A DNA stretch of 8,904 bases from Akkermansia sp. (GTDB taxonomy: Bacteria; Verrucomicrobiota; Verrucomicrobiia; Verrucomicrobiales; Akkermansiaceae), in NCBI GenBank assembly GCA_020047775.1, contig JAIFNK010000007.1:1-8904 (forward strand). The letters are read 5' to 3'. The translations under genes were made by a program, and so were the position numbers. Below are positions 1-5,879 of the stretch, in pieces (the stretch's first letter is position 1; every line of letters starts with the position of its first letter). The notes below the pieces were generated by a model. The model saw nothing but the letters and a program-made list of their open reading frames with translations. It was not told the origin of the DNA and ran no database searches.

Positions 1-37
1 TTCGCCGGTATCCGCGAGCGCAAGGTCGTTTATCGCG
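1..37 (+). repeat. Terminal direct repeat, left copy (identical to 8868-8904)
   Basis: The 37 bases are identical to the final 37 bases of the window. Both copies code for FAGIRERKVVYR in the same VC-A reading frame. A perfect end-to-end match of this kind is typical of a circular contig or of an assembly break at a repeat. The match stops at the window edge, so the true repeat length is unknown. Confidence 0.97.
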
Positions 38-831
38 ATGCAAGTGGCACTCTCCAAACGGTCACCCCCCCGCAAGGTAAGATTGCCCTTTCCCGCTTCA
101 ACACCGCCACCACCAACATGGAAGCTCTCAACCCTGAAGAGGGTGTCAGACGCGCTGATAACCTTGATGCTTGGTCTGACGTCCGCTTTTTAGACAATGA
201 CCAGTTGCGCAAACTCGCCGAGGAATGCGTCAGGCAGGTAAAACTGCGCGGTCCTTTCCTGAATTTCTCAGAATTCATCAACCGACGCTTGGCCGACAAT
301 CCTCTGGGAACCAGGGGTGCCCTGCAGTCCGCGATCGATTACGAGGACTATGACGCGGAAGTTAAGAACATCTCCATCAACCGCGACAAGGGATCAATCA
401 ACTACGATTTCAAGGACCCCAGCTTCATGCTGGAGAAATCGCACCTCGGAACTACTTCGTTTGCTACTCCTGACGCCGCAGTTGGCTCCCGCTATGCCGG
501 CATTCCTGGATACGTGATCCAGTCGGACCTGCTCAAGCCCATCGCGAACACCCTTGCCGTGCGAGACGACACCTTCCGCATCCGCGCCTACGGCGACTCT
601 CGGGACAAAAACGGCAATATCGTGGCACGCGCCTGGTGCGAGGCCATTGTGCAGCGCCTACCGGAATACCAAGATCCTACCAATGAGTCCGAAGTGCCCG
701 CACGCAAAATGGATACCAACGGCACCTTCAGTGACAATACCGGTCCTTCCGGTCTTTCCGCTACCAACCGCCTCTTTGGCAGAAAGTTTCAAATCGAGAG
801 TTTCCGTTGGTTGAGCAGTTCCGAAATTTAA
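1..831 (+). CDS. Verru_Chthon cassette protein A, C-terminal part (5' end missing at window edge)
   Basis: This frame is open from base 1 and stops at TAA 829-831, giving 276 residues. An internal ATG at 118 is not a credible start, because coding continues upstream to the window edge. Family-like blocks seen are the start FAGIRERKVVYRD, then YVIQSDLLKPIANTLAVRDD, then DTFRIRAYGDSRD, then ARAWCEAIVQRLPEY, and a terminal FGRKFQIESFRWLSSSEI. From memory of the family, these match the end of VC-A proteins, which are large prepilin-like envelope proteins of unknown role. The first 37 bases equal the last 37 of the window in the same frame, so this is probably the end of the gene beginning at 5880 (joined length 1272 residues). 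It could instead be the end of a neighbouring paralogue. A secreted-protein gene follows after 29 bases and is probably co-transcribed. Confidence 0.85.
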   Translation, partial: FAGIRERKVVYRDASGTLQTVTPPQGKIALSRFNTATTNMEALNPEEGVRRADNLDAWSDVRFLDNDQLRKLAEECVRQVKLRGPFLNFSEFINRRLADNPLGTRGALQSAIDYEDYDAEVKNISINRDKGSINYDFKDPSFMLEKSHLGTTSFATPDAAVGSRYAGIPGYVIQSDLLKPIANTLAVRDDTFRIRAYGDSRDKNGNIVARAWCEAIVQRLPEYQDPTNESEVPARKMDTNGTFSDNTGPSGLSATNRLFGRKFQIESFRWLSSSEI

Positions 832-860
832 TAAGCTTATCTTTTACTGTCCCTATCATC

Positions 861-1586
861 ATGAGAAAAGCCCTTTGCGCGATTTTTCTATTGTTCGCCA
901 GTATTTTGCCACTGGCTTCCCAGACCGATGCTGCTGCGGAGAAACGCGCGGGTGCGGGGCGCTCCGCTTGGTTCGCCTGCACATCCCAACCGGAAGGCAT
1001 GGAGAACCCGGTGAAGCTCATGAGCGGCAAGGAAATCACCCAACTCGAACTGCCCAAGTTCATGGCGAGTGATCCGGTGAAAATCCCTGCCGATGGCGTT
1101 CTGCGCATCGTCCGTGAAGTGCCTGATCCTGCAAATCCAGGCAGAATGAGGTATCTCGTCTTGGCGGAGGCGAAAATTCCGGAAAACATTTGCGAGGCTT
1201 TGATCATCCTGGGACCACTGCCACAGCCCAAGGGCGATCTGGTTTTCCAAGCCCATGTTCAGGATCTGGCAAAATTCAAGAGTGGTGACCGACTTTACAT
1301 CAACTTGAGCGACACCAACATCGGCGTTAAAATCGGCGAGATCTCGATAGCTGTTCCCGCGAAACAGTCGAACATCTACAGCTTGCCAAATTTGGTGGAA
1401 CCCGTCAGCAAGCCCATCCGTTATCAATACCACCATCCCGAGGAAAAGAAGTGGAAAACCTTCGGTTCTTCAGTGGTTGCGGTGATACCCACCCGTCGTG
1501 AAATCTGCGTCTTCAATAATGGGACCGGTCTCGGAAGAATCGAAAGGCACGGGATTCTTTTTCCTGTGCGAGCACCGAACCCGTGA
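861..1586 (+). CDS. Secreted protein of unknown function downstream of VC-A
   Basis: I do not recognise this 241-residue protein. The start at 861 is preferred over an in-frame ATG at 807, which lies inside the VC-A gene, because 861 begins a clear signal peptide: M-R-K, a hydrophobic stretch of about residues 4-19 (CAIFLLFASILPLA), and a likely cleavage around residues 21-26 (SQTDAAA). There is no lipobox and no later membrane segment, so the mature protein is predicted to be periplasmic or extracellular. The rest is mixed and beta-rich in appearance, with three cysteines after the signal peptide (ACTSQ, ENICEAL and REICVF). It starts 29 bases after the VC-A stop on the same strand, so an operon is likely. 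No Shine-Dalgarno sequence is evident. A role as a partner of VC-A is inferred from position only. A weak terminator follows. Confidence 0.82.
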   Translation: MRKALCAIFLLFASILPLASQTDAAAEKRAGAGRSAWFACTSQPEGMENPVKLMSGKEITQLELPKFMASDPVKIPADGVLRIVREVPDPANPGRMRYLVLAEAKIPENICEALIILGPLPQPKGDLVFQAHVQDLAKFKSGDRLYINLSDTNIGVKIGEISIAVPAKQSNIYSLPNLVEPVSKPIRYQYHHPEEKKWKTFGSSVVAVIPTRREICVFNNGTGLGRIERHGILFPVRAPNP

Positions 1587-1615
1587 GGGCAATCACGGCA
1601 GCACGTCCTCTTTTT
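1585..1615 (+). terminator. Weak candidate intrinsic terminator after the VC-A/secreted-protein pair
   Basis: GAGGGC (1585-1590) can pair with GTCCTC (1605-1610), including one G-T wobble, across a 14-base loop. Five T residues follow directly (1611-1615). It overlaps the TGA stop of the secreted-protein gene. The stem is short, so this is suggestive only. Confidence 0.35.
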
Positions 1616-1831
1616 CCGGCCTCGCTGGCGGTTTCAGGAATGTCGGGTCAGCTTTAAAATGAGGCGTGAATACTCGGGTTGTCCACGAGATTCCGCTGCG
1701 CGATGAGTGTTACTCCGCAGCGAAAATTTCTTGCGTGCAGACTTTTGAGGAGTGATTACTATGCACATGCAGTCGATGTCGTTTGGATCAGCCGCCTGCA
1801 AACTCCGCAGCATCCGACGGCTCAAAACCCA
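1587..1831. promoter_or_regulatory. Intergenic region upstream of the broken VC-A copy, with a stem-loop
   Basis: No convincing gene lies in these 245 bases. An inverted repeat, TTCCGCTGCG (1691-1700) against CGCAGCGAAA (1716-1725), pairs at 9 of 10 positions around a 15-base loop. It lacks a T-run, so it is more likely an operator or RNA hairpin than a terminator. The stretch would be expected to hold the promoter of the second VC-A copy, but I see no convincing -35/-10 pair. Confidence 0.3.
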
Positions 1832-2017
1832 ATGAAACCCTCAGTCCAGCGCCACCACCTTCCCGCCTAGCGGGCGAACAAGGGCTTCGCCCTGATCGTC
1901 ACGCTTTCCCTGATGATTTTGCTCACCGTCATCGCGGTAGGATTACTCAGCCTCTCGGCGGTGTCTTTGCGCAGCAGTTCGCAGGGAATCGCGCAATCGG
2001 AAGCGAAGCTTGCAGAA
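1832..2017 (+). pseudogene. Truncated second Verru_Chthon cassette A gene (N-terminus only), cut by IS66
   Basis: From ATG 1832 the frame reads MKPSVQRHHLPA, then TAG (1868-1870), then RANKG and a prepilin-like hydrophobic segment beginning FALIVTLSLMILLTVIAVG. It continues through SLRSSSQGIAQSEAKLAE, where the IS begins. The hydrophobic part matches the start of the intact copy at 5880 almost residue for residue (GFAL, VTLSLM, AVGLLSLSA). The DNA is only about 80% identical there (19 differences in 93 bases), so this is an older paralogue, not a recent duplicate. It is broken twice: a nonsense codon just before the processing site, and loss of everything after about residue 62. No VC-A continuation is visible on the far side of the IS. 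It was probably once a full gene of about 1200 codons. Confidence 0.85.
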
Positions 2018-2033
2018 CTATGACAGTTATGAA
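2018..2033 (+). repeat. Candidate IS66 terminal inverted repeat, tnpC side
   Basis: CTATGACAGTTATGAA lies immediately after the tnpC stop codon (TCA on the plus strand at 2035-2037). It matches the other end of the element at 14 of 16 positions in inverted orientation. The border was deduced from this match alone, not from a known reference element. Confidence 0.6.
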
Positions 2034-2034
2034 G

Positions 2035-3631
2035 TCAGGCCACCATACGCACCGGCTTGCCGCTGCGGGCCTTGAGCCAGTTGGCCGGGGTGAGGGTGAT
2101 GGCGTCTTTGGCCTGCAGCCCGGGCAGGCTGGTGAGCACGTCGGTGAGATATTCCTTTGGATTGATTCCCAGCCGGCGGCAGTTTTCCACGATGGTGTAG
2201 AGGATGGCGCATTTCTGACCGGACATCTCGTTGCCGATGAACAACCAGTTTTTGGCACCGAGCTTGGTCGGGCGGATCGCGTTTTCCACAAGGTTGTTCC
2301 AGATTTCCACCCGGCCGTCGCCAAGATAGGTTTCGAGGTTGGGCCATTGGTTGATGGCGTAGCGGATGGCTTTGCCGAGTTTGCTCTTGGGCAGGATGGA
2401 GGTCCGCAGCGCGAGGGTGTCGATGGCTTTCTTGAGCCGCCGGTGAATCATGCGGCTTTCGGCGGCGCGCACGGCCTGGCGCAGGGCGGGGCCGGCTTGG
2501 GTTTCGCGCAAGCGTTTCTCGATGTGATAGAGGTGGGCGAGCTGGCGCAGGATCCAGGCGACGAGTCGCGGGGATTGCTCGGTGGCTTCGAAAAATTTCC
2601 GCCGCACGTGGGAGTGGCAGCCCATGAGTTTGATCCAGTCCTTGTCCTTGGCCCAGGAGGGATAGACGATGTAGCCGTCGCACTGGATGATGCAGGAGGG
2701 GGAGGATTTTGGGATCGATGGGTTCTTCTCCTTCCGTGGTCCCGGTGGGCTCGGTTTTTTCAAAGAGTCCGGTCATGCCTGCGGCATCGCGTCCGTCGTG
2801 CCAGTGGTAGAAGACGGTTCCACCGGGAATGTTAGACGTCCAGAGGTAGCCGGTTTGCGCTTTGCCGCTGCCGGGTTGGAGGTAGTGGATGGGGGTTTCG
2901 TCGAGCTGCCGGTAAAGCGCGCGCCAGTGTTCATACTGGATTTCTCGATAGATGATGGAGAGCCAGTCGGAGGCGAGAAGGCTCCAGTCGCAGAGGGTCT
3001 TGCGGGAGATGTTCACTCCCATGCGGGCGAACATTTCGGCCTGTCGATAGTAGGGCAAGTGGCAGACGAAGCGGTTGTCGATGACTTCGGCGATGAGGCC
3101 GGGGGTGGCGATGCAGCCGTCTTGCAGGGAGGGCGGCAGCGGGGTGATGAAGGGGACGGCGGTGGGGTCGTCCTTGAGGAAGAATTTGCCGCGCACGAGC
3201 TGGATGCGGATGAATTCGGCGGGCTTGAAGTGGAGTTGCTCGCGCACTTCTTCGCCGATGCGGCGGAATTTTTCGGGATTGAGCAGGACTTCGGGCGGAT
3301 CGAGTTCTTCGCGGACGATGGGAAGGTGCTCGGGGATGCGGGGGGCGCGGGTCTTTTTGGCGGCCTTTTTGTGAGCGGGGATTTCAGCCGCCGGTCCTGG
3401 GTCTGCGGGATCGGCGGCGGTGGCTTTTTTTGCAAGGTCGCCTCCGAGCATGAGTTCGAGCTGGGCGGGATCGAGCTTCTCGCTGGATTTGCCGAAGATG
3501 CGGCGGCAGAGCGCGTCGATGGTCTGCTTCAAGACGACGATCTCGGCGGCCTGGCGGGCGATGACTTGATCGCGCTGGGCGACCTGGTCTAGCAGGTTCT
3601 GAATTTCCTCTCCGCTCCTTACTATAAACAT
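2035..3631 (-). pseudogene. tnpC: IS66 transposase TnpC, interrupted by a +1 frameshift
   Basis: This is the DDE transposase of the IS66 element. The first part, from ATG 3631, shows the leucine-zipper-like N-terminus (residues 8-50, ending RRIFGKSSEKL), the LPYYRQAEMFARMGVNISRK block (193-211) and the first catalytic Asp in RQLDETPIHY (D244). After PKILP (about residue 311) the frame is lost. The remainder is read one base further on: CIIQCDGY (second Asp, codon 2677-2679), HVRRKFFEA, WNNLVENAIRP (catalytic Glu, codon 2284-2286), and the terminal KPVRMVA, TGA at 2035-2037. Removing one base from the G5 run at 2698-2702 restores PKILPSCIIQCDGY and one frame of 531 residues, a normal size. It may be a true mutation or a sequencing error. 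The Cys pairs of the usual IS66 zinc-binding region (around residues 100-130) are absent. Confidence 0.9.
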
Positions 3632-3676
3632 AGTATCAGAAGGCGTGCCAGCATGTCATGTTGCTGATGGTATTTT

Positions 3677-4030
3677 TCACCCGATCTGATACCATGGTCG
3701 CTGGCAGCCGTCGCGCATGTCGATGCCGTCTAGCAGGAGTGCGAGGGCGGTGGAGTTGAGGCGGAGTTTGCCGTCTTTGACATCGGATGGTGTGGGCCAT
3801 GAAAAGGTGCCTTTTTCTAATCGCTTTGCGAGAACCCAAAGGCCGCTGCCATCCCAATAGAGGATCTTGAGCACAGTGCGGCGTTTGTTGGTGAAGGCAT
3901 AGATGGAGCCGCTTTTGGGATCTTCCATCAGCCGGGTGCTCACTGCGTCATGCAGGCCGTTGAAGCTGCGGCGCATGTCGCAGGGCTCCACCGCCACGAA
4001 TACTTTCAAACTGCCAGAGAAGCTCAGCAT
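3677..4030 (-). CDS. tnpB: IS66 accessory protein TnpB (IS66 Orf2)
   Basis: This 117-residue protein has the normal size and signature of the IS66 Orf2 family: VEPCDMRRSFNGL (residues 14-26), SGSIYAFTNKRR (40-51), LKILYWDGSGLWVLAKRLE (54-72), GTFSWP (74-79) and a C-terminal LALLLDGIDM (96-105). Its exact biochemical role is unsettled, but it is needed for transposition in characterised IS66 elements. The start ATG (4028-4030) overlaps the tnpA stop by 7 bases, so the two are translationally coupled. tnpC begins 45 bases further on. The frame is intact. Confidence 0.93.
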   Translation of the reverse strand: MLSFSGSLKVFVAVEPCDMRRSFNGLHDAVSTRLMEDPKSGSIYAFTNKRRTVLKILYWDGSGLWVLAKRLEKGTFSWPTPSDVKDGKLRLNSTALALLLDGIDMRDGCQRPWYQIG

Positions 4031-4413
4031 GGTCTTGCTTGTTCGAGTTGGCGGATGAGCGCGGCGGCAAGCGCGATGTGGCTGGCGGAGGTGATGGAAA
4101 GCCTGGCTCCACCCGGGAGGAAGATTTCCATGGCTTCGTCGGCAGCCGGATTCATGCCCGCCTCGATCATGGCCGGAACCAGTGAAAAGAAGCCAGTAGG
4201 CGGGGAATCCGGTTTTGAAAATGTGGACGATTGTTTGTCCTTCTTGATCCAGGAAACCAAGGTCTGATAGTTTACGCCGTGATGTGTCGCGAAGCGCGGG
4301 GCGCTCAAACCACTGGCCCGGTAGGCATCGACCATGGTTTTCTTCTGCTCCGGAGTGTAGCGCAGGCGACCGATCTGATCGGTTTTTAAAACGGATTCAT
4401 TCATAGGTGTCAT
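4024..4413 (-). CDS. tnpA: IS66 TnpA (helix-turn-helix accessory protein)
   Basis: The protein is 129 residues from ATG 4413, or 126 from the second ATG (4402-4404, MNESVLK). An N-terminal helix-turn-helix spans about residues 18-58: RYTPEQKKTMVDAY, then SGLSAPRFATHHGVNYQTL, then VSWIKK, as in IS66/IS3-type OrfA proteins. Near the C-terminus, EIFLPGGARLSI (about 95-106) resembles the 'i.lpgG..l.i' block seen in IS66 TnpA. Either start falls inside or against the candidate terminal repeat (4400-4415), leaving no room for a promoter or ribosome-binding site within the element. Expression must come from outside, or the element's border must lie further out. It overlaps tnpB by 7 bases. Confidence 0.88.
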   Translation of the reverse strand: MTPMNESVLKTDQIGRLRYTPEQKKTMVDAYRASGLSAPRFATHHGVNYQTLVSWIKKDKQSSTFSKPDSPPTGFFSLVPAMIEAGMNPAADEAMEIFLPGGARLSITSASHIALAAALIRQLEQARPC

Positions 4414-4440
4414 AGATTGGAGAACTATGACGCCTATGAA
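4400..4440. repeat. Near-perfect palindrome at the right IS66 border
   Basis: TTCATAGGTGTCATAG (4400-4415) and CTATGACGCCTATGAA (4425-4440) pair over 16 positions with only one G-T wobble, around the 9-base spacer ATTGGAGAA. The inner arm is the IS terminal repeat. The outer arm is a third copy of the same 16-mer, in the same orientation as the left IS end (2018-2033). It covers the tnpA start and could form a hairpin in single-stranded DNA or RNA. Confidence 0.8.
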
Positions 4441-4559
4441 ATGCGGCAGCCAGAATCTTCAAGCGGCGCTACGGACCCCGCTTACCCTGCCTTTCCTGAT
4501 GTGCCATCCGCAACACGATCCGCGAGACCATCCCCACGCTCGAAGCTCCCTAACCCGAA
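4441..4559. other. Short unassigned stretch between the IS66 border and the regulator stop
   Basis: No recognisable gene, and no continuation of the truncated VC-A gene, was found in any frame. One plus frame is open from the palindrome onward (ENYDAYEMRQPESSSGATD and on) and may be the remnant of an interrupted gene, but it resembles nothing I know. No clear terminator for the convergent regulator gene is visible. Confidence 0.4.
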
Positions 4560-5639
4560 TCACACGACGGATCGTCGCGGCACCGGCCCGATGGTCCCGC
4601 CCTCGACAAATTTCGACTCTGTTCCGCTTTTTACACGGTCGTTCTTACCTTGCGCTACTTTCTTTGCCCAACGCACGATATGGCTCACCACTGAACGGTA
4701 GTCCCATTCGATGTGGGAGGGGATGGGGTTGCACCAGGCGAAACTCGGATCACTGTCCGCCACCACCAGCGAAACATCCCGGGGCGCGATGATGCCCCGG
4801 TCGGCGAGATGGTAGCGCACGGCGGCAAAGAGCTGGGCCTCCTGAAAGATCAATGCCGTTGGCGGGCTAAAGCGGAATAGTTTGTCGAGCAGGCGACTCA
4901 ATCCCTCCCGGCTTTCCTCCCAGTCCGGGAGGTTGTAATCGCCAGTGGTGATCCCTGCTGCCTCGAGTTCATCCATGAACCCCTGCTCCGGGCGCGACAA
5001 ATTCGGCTTGCGGCGTTCCTCGCGGGCCAGCCTCACAATCCGCTTGTGTCCGAGCTCGATCAAGCGCCGGACGGCCGCGATCATGCCGGGAATCATGATC
5101 GTATAAGCTGTGGCGATCGGCAGTTCTTTATGCCTGCCATACATCGCGATCGCGGGAGTCGCTTGGCCCGCGAACCATTCGAGGATTTCCCGTGAAGCGG
5201 CGCTCACAACCCAGGCATCCGCCGGATTCCGTTTCACATGGCGGGCCACCCGTTCGACATCCATGCCCAGGTCTTTGAGGGATTTTCCCTCAAAGACGGC
5301 GTCGATTCCCGCCTCCAGGAGCTGAGCCAAGAGGCTGGAGTTATCGATATCCCCGCGGGCTTGCTTCTCGTAAAGGAGAATCCTCACACGGATTCTCCGG
5401 GTTGTGTCGCCTTCCCGGCTCATCACGATCCGCCTCCACTTCCCTTGTCCATGGGATATCAGCACGCCTTCTTCCTCAAGCTGCGCCATCGCCGCCCTCA
5501 CCGTGCCCCGCCCTACCTGAAGGTGCGTCATCAGCCAACCCTCGCCGGGCATTCTCTCCGTCCACTTCCCGGCCCGGATCTCCTCTTTCAGGTAATCCGC
5601 CAACTGCCCGGTTGCCGATCGGATACGCAGACTTCTCAT
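4560..5639 (-). CDS. Transcriptional regulator: GntR-type winged helix fused to LacI/PurR-type ligand-sensing domain
   Basis: The protein is 359 residues from ATG 5637-5639. An in-frame ATG at 5741 would add 34 residues not typical of the family, and neither start has a clear Shine-Dalgarno. Residues about 8-72 form a GntR winged helix: LADYLKEEIRAGKW, then MPGEGWLMTHLQVGRGTVRA, then QLEEEGVLISHGQGK. Residues about 85-355 resemble the periplasmic-binding-protein-like sensor of LacI/GalR regulators: RRLIELGHKRIVRLA (191-205), SPPTALIFQEAQLFAAVRYH (258-277), GIIAPRDVSLVVADSD (282-297) and the closing FVEGGTIGP (344-352). This is the AraR-type architecture, in which a sugar or similar ligand normally alters DNA binding. 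The ligand cannot be told. It is divergent from the VC-A gene at 5880, which makes that gene the likely target, with probable autoregulation. Confidence 0.9.
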   Translation of the reverse strand: MRSLRIRSATGQLADYLKEEIRAGKWTERMPGEGWLMTHLQVGRGTVRAAMAQLEEEGVLISHGQGKWRRIVMSREGDTTRRIRVRILLYEKQARGDIDNSSLLAQLLEAGIDAVFEGKSLKDLGMDVERVARHVKRNPADAWVVSAASREILEWFAGQATPAIAMYGRHKELPIATAYTIMIPGMIAAVRRLIELGHKRIVRLAREERRKPNLSRPEQGFMDELEAAGITTGDYNLPDWEESREGLSRLLDKLFRFSPPTALIFQEAQLFAAVRYHLADRGIIAPRDVSLVVADSDPSFAWCNPIPSHIEWDYRSVVSHIVRWAKKVAQGKNDRVKSGTESKFVEGGTIGPVPRRSVV

Positions 5640-5879
5640 GCGGGAAGCATGGATAAATCGGGAGTAGTTGTCAATTGAAAATTGTTTCGCAAAAGGGCGG
5701 GAGCGGTGAAATTGATGCAACCGATGCACGGCTTCTCCCATCTCTCACGCCTCCATCCCCATCCAAATGCCCCGTTCCCTAGCAGTTCGTTTTGTCGCGT
5801 ATCGGGTTACGTTAGAGGATGTCACTGCCGGATAATCGGCTTACATGAACGTGCCGTGCATCTACATTATCATTGCCAG
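5640..5879. promoter_or_regulatory. Divergent regulatory region between the GntR/LacI-type regulator and VC-A
   Basis: These 240 bases must carry promoters for both genes. GATGCACGGC (5723-5732) and its exact reverse complement GCCGTGCATC (5853-5862) form a separated inverted pair. A further GATGCA lies at 5714-5719, nine bases before the 5723 copy, giving three copies of one hexamer. GntR-family regulators bind as dimers to inverted half-sites, so these are candidate operators, possibly joined by looping. CAATT-GAA-AATTG (5672-5684) is a small symmetric site just upstream of the regulator start. None of these assignments has been tested. Confidence 0.45.
5831..5836 (+). promoter_or_regulatory. 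Candidate -10 element for the VC-A gene
   Basis: GATAAT matches the sigma-70 -10 consensus at 5 of 6 positions, 43 bases before the VC-A start. The -35 side is poor: TTACGT at 5807-5812 with an 18-base spacer. If real, the proximal GCCGTGCATC arm (5853-5862) would lie just downstream of the transcription start, where a bound repressor would block transcription. Confidence 0.3.

Larger units (their letters stand above)
2018..4415 (-). mobile_element. IS66-family insertion sequence (about 2.4 kb), tnpC frameshifted
   Basis: Three genes in the standard IS66 order, tnpA-tnpB-tnpC, run on the minus strand. The ends are set by a candidate terminal inverted repeat: CTATGACAGTTATGAA at 2018-2033 and the reverse complement of CTATGACACCTATGAA at 4400-4415 (14 of 16 identical). 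IS66 elements normally make an 8-base target duplication. Here the flanks are TTGCAGAA (2010-2017) and TTGGAGAA (4417-4424), 7 of 8 alike but offset by one base on the right, so the duplication is imperfect or the border is one base off. The element lies in the truncated VC-A gene. Because tnpC has a frameshift, the copy is probably no longer autonomous. Confidence 0.9.

Noticed and set aside
831..840. ATAAGCTTAT palindrome between VC-A and the secreted-protein gene
   Set aside because: It is short, AT-rich and only 10 bases long. It cannot form a stable terminator and would be common by chance.
761..1436. Minus-strand open frames of 156 and 182 codons
   Set aside because: They are antisense to the secreted-protein gene, which has a signal peptide and suitable spacing. 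Neither has recognisable motifs.
2027..2700. The tnpC upstream frame continuing to a stop at 2027
   Set aside because: After about residue 311 it becomes Arg/Pro/His-rich nonsense, while the frame ending at 2035 carries the true IS66 C-terminal motifs.
2698..2702. Programmed frameshifting in tnpC
   Set aside because: Known IS66 transposases are read in one frame, and a single-base change in a homopolymer run explains the break more simply.
1783..2835. A 350-codon plus-strand open frame
   Set aside because: It runs antisense through the tnpC transposase and the VC-A remnant in another frame. Its Gly/Ala/Asp-rich product is a GC-rich shadow with no family resemblance.
2687..3592. A 301-codon plus-strand open frame, Gly/Val/Glu-rich
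   Set aside because: It is exactly antisense to the recognisable N-terminal half of TnpC.
4427..4792. A 121-codon plus-strand frame after the IS
   Set aside because: It overlaps the regulator gene antisense, shows no VC-A or other family motif, and begins inside the palindrome.
5798..5811. CGTA-TCGGGT-TACG as an operator
   Set aside because: The arms are only four bases. The GATGCA set in the same region is stronger.
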